Source: CAYPGJ01 sp964638515 (lineage in GTDB: Bacteria > Planctomycetota > Phycisphaerae > Phycisphaerales > UBA1924). Taken from it: DNA of 33,731 nucleotides. Under the pieces are notes generated by a model, which worked only from the letters and a program-made list of their open reading frames with translations, was not told where the DNA came from and did no database searches. This document shows, one piece after another, positions 1 through 7,284 of the stretch. A program made the translations under genes and the position numbers. Numbering within the stretch: position 1 is the first letter of the stretch; every line of letters begins with the position of its first letter. Location: assembly GCA_964638515.1 (NCBI GenBank), contig CAZWZL010000032.1, positions 1 to 33,731 of the forward strand, in the 5' to 3' direction.

Positions 1-119
1 GGGCGCCTCAAGTGTTCGCCGCGAGGGGCGAGTTGCGGGCGGCGCGCGCCGAATGGTTGCGAAACGGGGCTTTGGGCGCAGGGCGCGAGACGTGCGCACG
101 GCCCCGGGGGGCGGATCGG
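1..119. other. Window edge, no gene recognised
   Basis: G-rich sequence lying downstream of the minus-strand ABM-domain gene. Open frames run through it on both strands, but their translations are low-complexity (rich in Arg, Ala, Gly, Ser) and look like frame shadows of high-GC DNA. I see no ribosome site, hairpin or RNA gene. It may hold the 3' end of a neighbouring gene lying outside the window. Confidence 0.4.
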
Positions 120-482
120 TCAGCGCGCGAAGCCGTGCCAGGCATTGAAGACCTCGGCGTTGAGGTGTTCGAGGATCTGCGCGGCTTCCGGGCCGGGGTC
201 GCCGAAGACGCAGAAGCGCGTGATGGAGGCGTGCGCCAGGGCCTTGGGGACGAGGTCCCGGATGACGGGGCCGGTGAGATGCGCGAGGACGGCGTTCGGG
301 TCGGCGTAGGTTTCGACGACGCGGAACTTCGTTCGGTCGGGAGAGAGGAAGAACTCGTACGTGAGCGCGCCGGGCTCGCGCAGCGTGGCTTCGCACATCT
401 CGCGGACGGCGGCCTCGCAGGACGCGAGCTGGCCGTCGTGGATGTCGACTTCGACGAGGAACCAGACGTGTGTGTTCGGCAT
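120..482 (-). CDS. ABM-fold antibiotic biosynthesis monooxygenase-like protein
   Basis: A 120-residue cytoplasmic protein of the ABM (ferredoxin-like dimeric alpha/beta barrel) family, which includes the YgiN-type quinol monooxygenases. The pattern is typical: an N-terminal strand (HVWFLVEVDI), a helix with spaced glutamates, EPGALTYEFFLSPD as the second strand and turn, VVETYADPNAVLAHL as the next strand and helix, and a C-terminal strand ITRFCVFGDP followed by an extra helix. The reaction is not predictable, because members oxidise quinols, flavones or haem without cofactor, or act as stress proteins. The start at 482 sits directly before the conserved first strand; no good Shine-Dalgarno sequence precedes it. 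It is divergent from arsR across a 130-bp gap, so a link to arsenic stress is possible but unproven. Confidence 0.75.
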   Translation of the reverse strand: MPNTHVWFLVEVDIHDGQLASCEAAVREMCEATLREPGALTYEFFLSPDRTKFRVVETYADPNAVLAHLTGPVIRDLVPKALAHASITRFCVFGDPGPEAAQILEHLNAEVFNAWHGFAR

Positions 483-547
483 GGGCGGCTCGGGGGGTGG
501 TGTTGGGGATGTCGTTGGCGATGGTAATGGGGGGAGACGGTCGGGGC

Positions 548-575
548 TTGACTTGGCGGCACGCGGGGGTATTAT
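548..575 (+). promoter_or_regulatory. Sigma70-type promoter of arsR-arsM
   Basis: TTGACT at 548-553 and TATTAT at 570-575 are separated by 16 nt, each matching the sigma70 consensus at 5 of 6 positions. Transcription would start near 582. It is the best promoter match I found in the window, and it is overlapped by the palindrome at 574-593. Confidence 0.7.
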
Positions 576-593
576 TTGCATGATGGTGCAAAT
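574..593. promoter_or_regulatory. Probable ArsR operator (20-bp palindrome)
   Basis: A perfect inverted repeat ATTTGCA-N6-TGCAAAT. It overlaps the end of the -10 box and the expected transcription start of arsR. ArsR/SmtB repressors bind short AT-rich dyads in exactly this position, so autorepression relieved by arsenite is the natural reading. The palindrome contains the ATG codons at 580 and 583, which makes them less likely as translation starts. Confidence 0.65.
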
Positions 594-612
594 ACGCAAA
601 CGAAAGCGAACG

Positions 613-972
613 ATGTCGCCGGCGAGGGCCGCGTCGTGCAGCCGTCCGGTGGACGGGCTGCTGGACCCGGAGTTGTTCAGGGCGTTGTGCGACCCGACGC
701 GGTGCGCGTTGCTGGCGTGCCTGATCAAGTGCGGGCGGCCGGCGTCGGTGAGCGAGGTGGGCGCGTGCTGCGCGGTGGACCTGTCGGTGGTGTCGCGGCA
801 CCTGTCGACGCTGGAGCGTGCGGGGATGCTGGAGATGACCAAGCACGGGCGGAAGGTGCTGTACGCGGTGCGGTACCGGTGGATGTACGAGACGCTTCGC
901 GGGCTGGCTGACGCGATTGAGGAGTGTTGCCCGCCGGGGGGCGCCACTGGGGCGGGGAGCGGGTGCTGCTGA
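613..972 (+). CDS. arsR: ArsR/SmtB-family metalloregulatory repressor
   Basis: Winged-helix repressor of about 119 residues. It shows the family landmarks LFRALCDPTRCALLACL (helices 1-2) and a recognition helix DLSVVSRHLSTLERAGML followed by the beta-wing TKHGRKVLYAV. The classic ELCVCDL metal box is replaced by VGACCAVDL, and additional cysteines lie before helix 1, in helix 2 and in a C-terminal ECC...GCC tail, so a thiolate As(III) site is plausible. The ATG at 613 was preferred over 580/583 because those lie inside the operator and at the predicted transcription start. A leaderless start at 583 cannot be excluded. It is followed 54 nt later by arsM, almost certainly in the same operon. 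Confidence 0.85.
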   Translation: MSPARAASCSRPVDGLLDPELFRALCDPTRCALLACLIKCGRPASVSEVGACCAVDLSVVSRHLSTLERAGMLEMTKHGRKVLYAVRYRWMYETLRGLADAIEECCPPGGATGAGSGCC

Positions 973-1013
973 GCGCGAGCGGTGATGCACGCACGAAGGA
1001 ACCGGAATCAAAG

Positions 1014-1020
1014 AAAGGAG
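1014..1020 (+). promoter_or_regulatory. Ribosome binding site deciding the arsM start
   Basis: AAAGGAG, 6 nt before the ATG at 1027. An in-frame ATG further upstream has no comparable site, so 1027 is taken as the arsM start. Confidence 0.75.
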
Positions 1021-1026
1021 TGGATC

Positions 1027-2016
1027 ATGCGGGCGAACGAGAAGAGCGAGAGAAACGAACAGGGCGGGTCATGCTGTGGTGATGCATGCTGCGGCGGCCA
1101 GGGTGTGAAGGTGGGCGTGGAGCATGTGCGCGAGGACGAGGCGGACGGCGTGCGGGAGAAGGTGCGCGCGGGGTACTCGAGAATCGCGCAGAGCGGGTCG
1201 TGGAGCGCGGCTCAGGGGGTCGGACGCTGCGGCGAGGGCGCGGAGACGGTCGGGGAGACGTCCGGGGGCGGGTGCTGTGGGCCGGCGACGTTCTCGTCGG
1301 CGCAGTTGGCCCGGGCTATGGGGTACGGGGAGGAGCTTGGGGATGTGCCGCGGGGCGCGAACATGGGGCTCTCTTGCGGGAATCCGACGGCGTTGGCGTC
1401 GCTGCGAGAGGGGGAGGTGGTGCTGGATCTTGGCGCGGGTGGCGGGTTTGACTGCTTTGTGGCTGGGCCGAGGGTGGGTCGGACGGGTCGCGTGATCGGT
1501 GTGGACATGACGGCGGACATGGTGTCGAAGGCGCGGCGCGGGATCGCGTGGTATCGGGAGCGGACGGGGCTGGACAACGTGGAGTTTCGGCTGGGAGAGA
1601 TCGAGAATCTGCCGGTGGCGGACGGCAGCGTGGACGTGGTGATCTCGAACTGCGTGCTGAATCTGTCGCCGGACAAGGGGAGGGTGTGGCGGGAGATCTC
1701 GCGGGTGCTGCGGGTGGGAGGGAGAGTGGCGGTATCGGATCTGGGGCTGAAGCGCGCGTTGCCTGAGGAAGTGCGTGCGGACGTGGAGGCGTTGGTGGGG
1801 TGCGTTGCGGGGGCGGAGCTGATCGGGGAGACGGTGGCGCGGGCGCGTGCGGCGGGGCTGTCGGACGTGCGTGCGGAGGAGAAGGGCGCGTATGTGCGCG
1901 CGATGGAGGAGACGGGGGACCCGCTGTACCGGAGGTTGGCGGATCGGCTCGGGCGCGGGATGACAGTGGCGGACTATGTGACGAGCGTGGACGTGACGGC
2001 GCGGAAGGGGGCGTGA
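1027..2016 (+). CDS. arsM: Arsenite S-adenosylmethionine methyltransferase
   Basis: Cytoplasmic enzyme that transfers methyl groups from SAM to As(III), giving methylated and finally volatile arsenicals. The 329-residue protein has the SAM-binding motif VLDLGAGGGFD at about 132-142. The three arsenite-binding cysteines of ArsM are in context: Cys117 (GLSCGNP), Cys209 (ISNCVLNL) and Cys259 (VGCVAGAE). The last two are 50 residues apart, as in the algal enzyme CmArsM. The N-terminal ~85 residues carry extra Cys-Cys pairs (16-17, 21-22, 83-84), which may pre-bind arsenic. No arsC, acr3 or arsB gene is nearby, so this operon appears to detoxify by methylation. The stop lies 4 nt from that of the convergent carbonic-anhydrase-like gene. 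Confidence 0.93.
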   Translation: MRANEKSERNEQGGSCCGDACCGGQGVKVGVEHVREDEADGVREKVRAGYSRIAQSGSWSAAQGVGRCGEGAETVGETSGGGCCGPATFSSAQLARAMGYGEELGDVPRGANMGLSCGNPTALASLREGEVVLDLGAGGGFDCFVAGPRVGRTGRVIGVDMTADMVSKARRGIAWYRERTGLDNVEFRLGEIENLPVADGSVDVVISNCVLNLSPDKGRVWREISRVLRVGGRVAVSDLGLKRALPEEVRADVEALVGCVAGAELIGETVARARAAGLSDVRAEEKGAYVRAMEETGDPLYRRLADRLGRGMTVADYVTSVDVTARKGA

Positions 2017-2020
2017 GGGG

Positions 2021-2506
2021 TCACACTTCCACGGCTTCGAAGCGCATACGGTCTTCTTCGAGTCGGGCGAAGAACGCGTCGATGTTGGCGATGTTGGTGA
2101 CGCGGTGCACGAAGGCGGCGGCGCGGACGAGGTCGGCGCGTTGCACGAGTTCGAGCCGGCGGTTTTCGAGGGCGAGTCGTGTGCCGTAGAAGGCGCAGCC
2201 CTGGTGGGCGATGAGGACGATGCGCTTGAGGCTGTGGACTTCAGCGAGGAACTTGAGTTCGTCGACGACGCCTTGCTCTTCGAGGTGGGCCTGCGGATGG
2301 CCGGCGAGGCATGCGGGCCCGCCCGGGAGGGCGATGCGGTCGTAGCGTGGGAGGGAGAGCCCGTTGTGGAGGAAGTCGTCGAAGTGCTCGCCGACGCGAC
2401 CGTCGGAGCAATAGATGGCGCCGGCGCCGATGCGCTGAGGGTCATAGGGCAGGGGGGATTCGTAGATCGAGTTCCGTTGCGTCGTCGCGGCTTCGCACAT
2501 GGGCAT
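2021..2506 (-). CDS. Small beta-carbonic-anhydrase-like protein
   Basis: A 161-residue protein with the zinc-binding pattern of beta-carbonic anhydrases: Cys33-x-Asp35-x-Arg37 in YCSDGRVG and His101-x-x-Cys104 in IAHQGC. A beta-carbonic anhydrase would interconvert CO2 and bicarbonate. However, it is shorter than the usual ~200 residues, and the region after the first motif reads IALPGGPACLAG rather than the usual R-x-(A/G)-G-N segment, so enzymatic activity is uncertain. The start codon is 12 nt after the stop of the OPT transporter on the same strand, indicating co-transcription and possibly translational coupling. No signal peptide is seen, so it is probably cytoplasmic. Confidence 0.75.
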   Translation of the reverse strand: MPMCEAATTQRNSIYESPLPYDPQRIGAGAIYCSDGRVGEHFDDFLHNGLSLPRYDRIALPGGPACLAGHPQAHLEEQGVVDELKFLAEVHSLKRIVLIAHQGCAFYGTRLALENRRLELVQRADLVRAAAFVHRVTNIANIDAFFARLEEDRMRFEAVEV

Positions 2507-2517
2507 TTTCCGGAGGG

Positions 2518-4473
2518 TCAGTTGAGGAACACGGTGACGAGCGCGTCGGCGATGCCGATGAGCGCGGCGCCTGCGATGACGCCGGCGGCGATGGGCTCCT
2601 GGTTGTCGACCCAGAGTTTCCAGCCCTTGCTCTCGGGGTTGCGGTAGATGCGTCCGAGCACCCAGAAGATGAACGCGCCCATGAACATCGCGAAGCAGGT
2701 GGTGAATGGGATGACGAAGGCGAGCCCGATCCCGACGGCGGAGAGGGGGAAGCGGTTCTTGGAGCGGATCTTGATGACTTCGAGCACGAGGCCCACGATC
2801 GCGCCGATGCCGGCGGCCCAGATGGCGGTGGTGGGCAGCTCGCTGAGCCCCTTGGTGAGGACCTCGGCGACGCCCTTCCAGATGCTGACGGCGGGCATGG
2901 GGAACTGCTCGGACTGCATGTTTTCCACGCCGTTTTGAAGGAACAGCACCTTGAAAAGCGGGACGGAGGCGATGGAGCCCGCGGCGATGCCAATGACGTG
3001 GGCCATGGCCTGCTGGCGCGGCTTGGCGCCGAGCATGTAGCCGGGCTTGATGTCCATGAGGAGGTTGGAGGCGTTGCCTGCGGCTTCGGCGGTGATGCCG
3101 GCGGTCATGATGTTGGTCTTGATGTTGCCGGGGGCGAGGGCGCCAAAGGAGAGCTGGGTGAGCTTGCCGAGCGCGCCGGTGGGGGTGATGGAAGTGAGCG
3201 CGGTGGAGTTGGCGCCGATGAGCGTGAAGACGAAGACGAGGGGGATGGCGATGGCGCCCATGAGCCAGGAGACGCCGAAGAAGGTGTGGCCGAGCCATAC
3301 GACGACGGCGCCGACGAGGGGGATGCCGACGACGAACACGGAGAGCGGGAGTTCGATGTGCTTGAGGACATCGCTCTTGGGTTGCTTGGCGGGGCCGCCG
3401 CGGAGGAGGGCCAGGGCGCCGAGGATGACCTGGGGCTTGGCGAAGAAGGCGACGAGTGAGGCGACGGTCATCATGGAGACGCCGCCCCAGAGGGCCCAGG
3501 TGGTGATGCGGCGGAAGCCGAAGATCGCTTCGCCCGCGGGGCCGACGGCGCTGTCGATGTCGCCGGGGAAGTACTCGATGATCGCCGGCACGACGATGAC
3601 GTAGTTGATGATGGCGCCGACGAGGAGCGACATGCCGGTGCGGATGCCCATGAGGGCGCCGGCGCCGAGCATGGGGATGTCGAGTTCTGGTCGGACGGTG
3701 AGCTGACGGAGGTCGGTGCCGAGGATGTTGGGGACGATGCCGGACTTGCTTGAACCGAGTGCGGCGTAGAGCCAGCCGTCGAGCATGTCTGGGAACTTCC
3801 ACGCCAGTTCCTTGAGGCCCATGAGCTTGACCTGCAGCGCGTGCATGATGCCTTCGGACTGCAGGAACTTGAGGCCGCCGGCGGTGAGCGCGGCGCCGAC
3901 GAGGAGTTTGGCCTTGAACATGCCGACCTTGGCGTCGTCGGAGTGGAGCGTGTCGAGCACGACGCCGCAGGCTCGCCCTTCGGGGAAGGGGTGCTGCTCG
4001 TCGTTGATGAACCGGCGCTTCATGGGGAATGCGAAGAGGACGCCCAGCAGCGAGATGGAGCAGAGCCAGGCCATGATGAGCCAGGTGGGGAGTTCCTGGC
4101 CGGTGATGACCATGTAGGCGCCGAGGCTGGAGGTCATGGCTGAGGTCATGTATCCCGCGGCGGTGGCGCAGGACTGCATGGCGTTGTTTTCGAGGATGGT
4201 GAATTCTCTGCCGAGCCCGATATTTGCGAGCACCTTGTACATGGCGAAGGCGAGGATGACGGAGGTGATGCCGACGCCGAGCGTCCATCCGGTCTTGGCG
4301 CCGACGTAGAGGTTGGTGGCGGAGAGGATGCCGCCGAGGATGAATCCGGTGAGCCCGGAGCGGAGGGTGAGTTGCGGCATGTCGCCGCGGTAGACGTTCT
4401 CCAGCCACCACCGATCCTTTTGCTCCAGAGTCCAGGTGCGGATCTGTTCTTCGGTGAGGTGCTTGAGCGCCAT
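2518..4473 (-). CDS. OPT-family oligopeptide transporter
   Basis: A 651-residue polytopic inner-membrane protein of the oligopeptide transporter (OPT) superfamily, which uses ion-coupled uptake of small peptides or, in the YSL branch, metal chelates. Many hydrophobic spans are visible (roughly 14-16). Segments typical of bacterial members include LRSGLTGFILGGILSATNLY near the N-terminus, TPTGALGKLTQLSFGALAPG in the middle, and GITAEAAGNASNLLMDIKPG just after it. The start at 4473 is fixed by AAGGAG (complement of 4480-4485), 6 nt before the ATG. It heads a two-gene operon with the carbonic-anhydrase-like protein. Given the many secreted peptidases in this window, peptide uptake is the likelier role, but the substrate is not determined by sequence. 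Confidence 0.9.
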   Translation of the reverse strand: MALKHLTEEQIRTWTLEQKDRWWLENVYRGDMPQLTLRSGLTGFILGGILSATNLYVGAKTGWTLGVGITSVILAFAMYKVLANIGLGREFTILENNAMQSCATAAGYMTSAMTSSLGAYMVITGQELPTWLIMAWLCSISLLGVLFAFPMKRRFINDEQHPFPEGRACGVVLDTLHSDDAKVGMFKAKLLVGAALTAGGLKFLQSEGIMHALQVKLMGLKELAWKFPDMLDGWLYAALGSSKSGIVPNILGTDLRQLTVRPELDIPMLGAGALMGIRTGMSLLVGAIINYVIVVPAIIEYFPGDIDSAVGPAGEAIFGFRRITTWALWGGVSMMTVASLVAFFAKPQVILGALALLRGGPAKQPKSDVLKHIELPLSVFVVGIPLVGAVVVWLGHTFFGVSWLMGAIAIPLVFVFTLIGANSTALTSITPTGALGKLTQLSFGALAPGNIKTNIMTAGITAEAAGNASNLLMDIKPGYMLGAKPRQQAMAHVIGIAAGSIASVPLFKVLFLQNGVENMQSEQFPMPAVSIWKGVAEVLTKGLSELPTTAIWAAGIGAIVGLVLEVIKIRSKNRFPLSAVGIGLAFVIPFTTCFAMFMGAFIFWVLGRIYRNPESKGWKLWVDNQEPIAAGVIAGAALIGIADALVTVFLN

Positions 4474-4526
4474 GCGGGACTCCTTCGCCGGGGGGCAGCG
4501 TGGCCTGGCCGCGGCGTTGGGGGCCG

Positions 4527-4556
4527 AACATACCGCACGCTCGGGCGCGCCCACAA
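4527..4556 (-). promoter_or_regulatory. Candidate promoter of the OPT operon
   Basis: On the minus strand TTGTGG (complement of 4551-4556) and TATGTT (complement of 4527-4532) are 18 nt apart. The match is modest, but the position is right, about 55 nt before the start codon, in the divergent gap with the ABC permease gene. Confidence 0.35.
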
Positions 4557-4592
4557 CCCGGAACGATTGGCTGCCGGTACGCTGCCCGCCCG

Positions 4593-6311
4593 ATGGCTCG
4601 AGCGTCCGCCGTTCAGCGAATCCTGCTCTACGCCCTGATCGGCGTGCTGGGGATCACGCTGCTGTACCCGATCGCGCTCACGCTTCGGACGGGGTTTGCG
4701 GAGGACGCCACGACGAACCGGGGCTGGACGCTGCGGCACCTGACGCTGATCGCGCGTGACCCGGTGCTGCGCGCGGGGCTCTTGAACGCGTTGGGGCTGG
4801 CGGCGGCGACCACGGCGATCTCGGCGGCGCTTGCGCTGCCGCTGGCCGTGCTCTCGACGCGGTACCGGTTTCCGTTGAAGGGCGTGTGGAACGCGGCGGT
4901 GCTTGTTCCGCTGATTCTCCCGCCCTTTGTGGGCGCGATCGGGTTCAAGGCGATTCTCGGGCGCTCGGGCGCGCTCAATGCGCTGCTGGGCACGGAGTGG
5001 GACGTGCTCGGATCGTTCCGTTTCTGGGGCGTGGCGGTGGCGCTGGCCCTGCACCTGTACCCGATTCTCTATCTGAACACGACGGCGGCGCTCGCGAACC
5101 TGAACCCGGCGTTGGACGAGGCGGCGCGGGTGTTCGCGATCCCGAGGTGGAGGCGGTTCACGTCGATCACGCTGCCGCTGATCCGGCCGGGCGTTTTTGC
5201 CGGGGGCGCGATCGTGTTCATCTGGTCGTTTACAGAGTTGGGGACGCCGCTGGTGTTTGATTATTACACCGTGACGTCGGTGCAGATCTTCAACGGGATC
5301 AAGCGGATGGACGCGTCGGCGGAGCCGTACGCGCTGACGGCCGTGATGCTGACGGTGGCGATCGCGACGTACCTGCTCGGCAAGACGCTGCTGGGGCGTG
5401 ATGCGCACGCGGCGTCGACGCGGGCGGCCACGGCGGCGGCGGAGCGTCCGCTCCCGTGGTTTGCGGCGCTCGGCGCGACGGGGTTGTTCGCGCTGGTGAC
5501 CGCGTTGGCGGTCGTGCCGCACGTTGGTGTGACGCTGAAGGCGTTTGCGCAGCCGGGCGCGTGGTACCGGGACGTGCTGCCGAGCGCGTGGACGGCGCAC
5601 AACTTCGAGCAGGCGCTGACGCACCCGCTCGCGGCCGGGGCGATCTCGAATTCGATTCTTCTGGCGTCGAGCGCGGCGTTCGTGGACGTGCTGCTGGGGC
5701 TGGTGATCGGGTACCTGATCGCGCGCTCGACGTTTCGCGCGCGGCACGTGCTCGATTCGCTGGCGATGCTGCCGCTGGCCGTGCCCGGGCTGGTGCTGGC
5801 GTTTGGGTACGTGGCGTTGTCGCTGCGTTGGCCGTTCGGGCGAGGCGACCCGCTCGAGGGGATGATCGACATCGTGGGGGCGAATCCGAATCCGATCCCG
5901 TTGTTGATCGTGGCGTACGCGGTGCGGCGGCTGCCGTACGTGGTGCGCGCGACGGTGGCGGGCCTGCAGCAGATCGGCCCGGAGGTTGAGGAGGCGGCGC
6001 GCGTGTTCGGGGCGGGGCCGGTGCGCGCGGTTCGTTCGGCGACGCTGCCGTTGATCGCGGCCAACTTGTTCGCGGGGGCGCTGCTGGCGTTCTCGTTCGC
6101 GATGCTGGAGGTGTCGGACTCGCTGGTGCTGGCGCAGCAGGAGCGGCATTTCCCGATCACGAAGGCGATCTACACGTTCATTGAGAGGCTGGGGGACGGG
6201 GCGTACATCGCGTCGGCGATGGGGGTTTGGGGGATGCTGCTGCTCACGCTGACGCTCATCGGCGTCTCCATTCTGCTCGGGCGCGCGTTGGGGGCGGTGT
6301 TCCGGGCGTAA
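4593..6311 (+). CDS. ABC transporter permease, fused two-domain type
   Basis: A 572-residue inner-membrane protein with two consecutive binding-protein-dependent transport permease domains, as in FbpB-type Fe(III) and related permeases. Each half has the cytoplasmic EAA loop that contacts the ATPase: EAARVFAIPRWRRF (from about residue 176, ending SITLPLI) and EEAARVFGAGPVRAVR (from about residue 467, ending SATLPLI). Around a dozen membrane segments are visible. The ATG at 4593 follows a TACGCT hexamer by 9 nt and has no clear Shine-Dalgarno sequence. The binding protein that would partner it lies 1.8 kb downstream on the opposite strand (8110-9666). No ATPase gene is present, so the ATPase must be encoded elsewhere. 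Iron or another small anion is the usual substrate class. Confidence 0.88.
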   Translation: MARASAVQRILLYALIGVLGITLLYPIALTLRTGFAEDATTNRGWTLRHLTLIARDPVLRAGLLNALGLAAATTAISAALALPLAVLSTRYRFPLKGVWNAAVLVPLILPPFVGAIGFKAILGRSGALNALLGTEWDVLGSFRFWGVAVALALHLYPILYLNTTAALANLNPALDEAARVFAIPRWRRFTSITLPLIRPGVFAGGAIVFIWSFTELGTPLVFDYYTVTSVQIFNGIKRMDASAEPYALTAVMLTVAIATYLLGKTLLGRDAHAASTRAATAAAERPLPWFAALGATGLFALVTALAVVPHVGVTLKAFAQPGAWYRDVLPSAWTAHNFEQALTHPLAAGAISNSILLASSAAFVDVLLGLVIGYLIARSTFRARHVLDSLAMLPLAVPGLVLAFGYVALSLRWPFGRGDPLEGMIDIVGANPNPIPLLIVAYAVRRLPYVVRATVAGLQQIGPEVEEAARVFGAGPVRAVRSATLPLIAANLFAGALLAFSFAMLEVSDSLVLAQQERHFPITKAIYTFIERLGDGAYIASAMGVWGMLLLTLTLIGVSILLGRALGAVFRA

Positions 6312-6352
6312 AAAAGGCCGCGGGCGGGGGCGACTTGCGGCGGAAATACGGA

Positions 6353-6358
6353 TATACT
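6353..6358 (+). promoter_or_regulatory. Candidate -10 box TATACT
   Basis: TATACT in a short AT-rich island 35 nt before the dockerin gene at 6393. The only -35-like sequence (TTGCGG, 6335-6340) is 12 nt away, which is too close, so only the -10 element is proposed. Confidence 0.35.
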
Positions 6359-6392
6359 TATCTGAAATCTTCCGGGTGCGAGGAGAAGCGTG

Positions 6393-7178
6393 ATGCGTTG
6401 TGTGATGGTGCTCGGAGCGGCTTTGGCGCTGTCGGGGTGGTCGTGGGGCGCGACGGTGACTTCGGCGGTTCGGACGTTGGCGACGAACGCCGTCGTGGAT
6501 TCGGGGGGCACGGTGGTGAGCGACCCGCACGAGGACACGTACATGCTGTCGGGGCCGCGAGAGCACTCGCTGGTCTCTAACGCGGGGCATGGCGACTCGT
6601 TCGCGTTCGCGTTGGCGCATCAGCTCTCGAACGTGAGCGACGCGCTCGTGACGATGTCTGCGCAGGCGGATTCGGGCGGGCTGGCCGCGCCCGGGGACGT
6701 GGTGCACGCGTTCGCGGAGAGTCAGATGGACGTGTATTTCACGCTCGCGGTTGGCGAGACGTGGCGGATGGACGCGGAGGCGTCGGGCTTCGACAACGCG
6801 TACGCGTTCGTGGAGTTGGTTCGAGACGGATCGTCGGTGTTTCTCTTCGACTCTCGTCTGGGGCACACGGGCGAGCTGGAGGTGCTCTCGTTGCCTGCGG
6901 GGGACTACTACCTTGGAGTGCGTGTGTCGTCGGAGCTGGATGCGTCGCAAGTCGGCGGGCTGTGGGTGCTCGACCTGGCGTTCGAGCGACTGTCGGCGCC
7001 GGCGTGCCCCGGGGACACGAACGGCGACCTGGTCGTGGACTTTCTCGATCTGAACATCGTGCTCTCGGACTTCGGGCAGACGGTGCATCCGGGGATGGGG
7101 GGCGACCTGAACGGGGACGGCCACGTGGATTTTCTCGATCTCAACATCGTGCTGTCGTTCTTCGGAACGGCGTGCTGA
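6393..7178 (+). CDS. Secreted GC-type dockerin protein, paralogue 1
   Basis: A 261-residue exported protein with a signal peptide (MRCVMVLGAALALSGWSWGA). A beta-rich body of about 180 residues contains DSFAFALAHQLSNVSDALVT and AFAESQMDVYFTLAVGETW, and ends AGDYYLGVRV...GGLWVLDLAFER. From Cys205 to the terminal Cys261 lies a pair of dockerin-like calcium loops (DTNGDLVVDFLD and DLNGDGHVDFLD). The body belongs to no family I can name but is clearly homologous to the next gene. The start at 6393 follows AGGAG (6381-6385) by 7 nt; an overlapping GTG at 6390 is the alternative. The tail probably serves attachment to the cell surface or a complex, but its partner is unknown. Confidence 0.85.
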   Translation: MRCVMVLGAALALSGWSWGATVTSAVRTLATNAVVDSGGTVVSDPHEDTYMLSGPREHSLVSNAGHGDSFAFALAHQLSNVSDALVTMSAQADSGGLAAPGDVVHAFAESQMDVYFTLAVGETWRMDAEASGFDNAYAFVELVRDGSSVFLFDSRLGHTGELEVLSLPAGDYYLGVRVSSELDASQVGGLWVLDLAFERLSAPACPGDTNGDLVVDFLDLNIVLSDFGQTVHPGMGGDLNGDGHVDFLDLNIVLSFFGTAC

Positions 7179-7223
7179 GGGCAGCGCTTGAGCGAGGCCG
7201 GCGCCGGGTCTTTGAAAAAGTCA

Positions 7224-7253
7224 TTGCGGAGCACCGATGGCGCGTTGTAGCAT
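7224..7253 (+). promoter_or_regulatory. Candidate promoter of dockerin paralogue 2
   Basis: TTGCGG (7224-7229) and TAGCAT (7248-7253) are 18 nt apart. This would start transcription about 25 nt before the ATG at 7285 and keeps GGAGG (7273-7277) in the leader. Both hexamers match consensus at 4 of 6 positions. Confidence 0.35.
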
Positions 7254-7284
7254 GGGAGTGCGCTGCGACGCGGGAGGACGAACG

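Noticed and set aside
6341..6368. Possible dif (XerCD) site: TTATCTGAAAT matches the E. coli XerD half-site at 9 of 11 bases
   Set aside because: The 11 bases where the XerC half-site should lie do not match or form a dyad, the site is in a promoter-like AT-rich patch, and the GC-skew change occurs several kilobases further on.
4146..7124. A 992-codon open frame on the minus strand across the permease and first dockerin genes
   Set aside because: Arg/His/Gln-rich nonsense translation. Plus-strand genes with clear domains and ribosome sites occupy the region.
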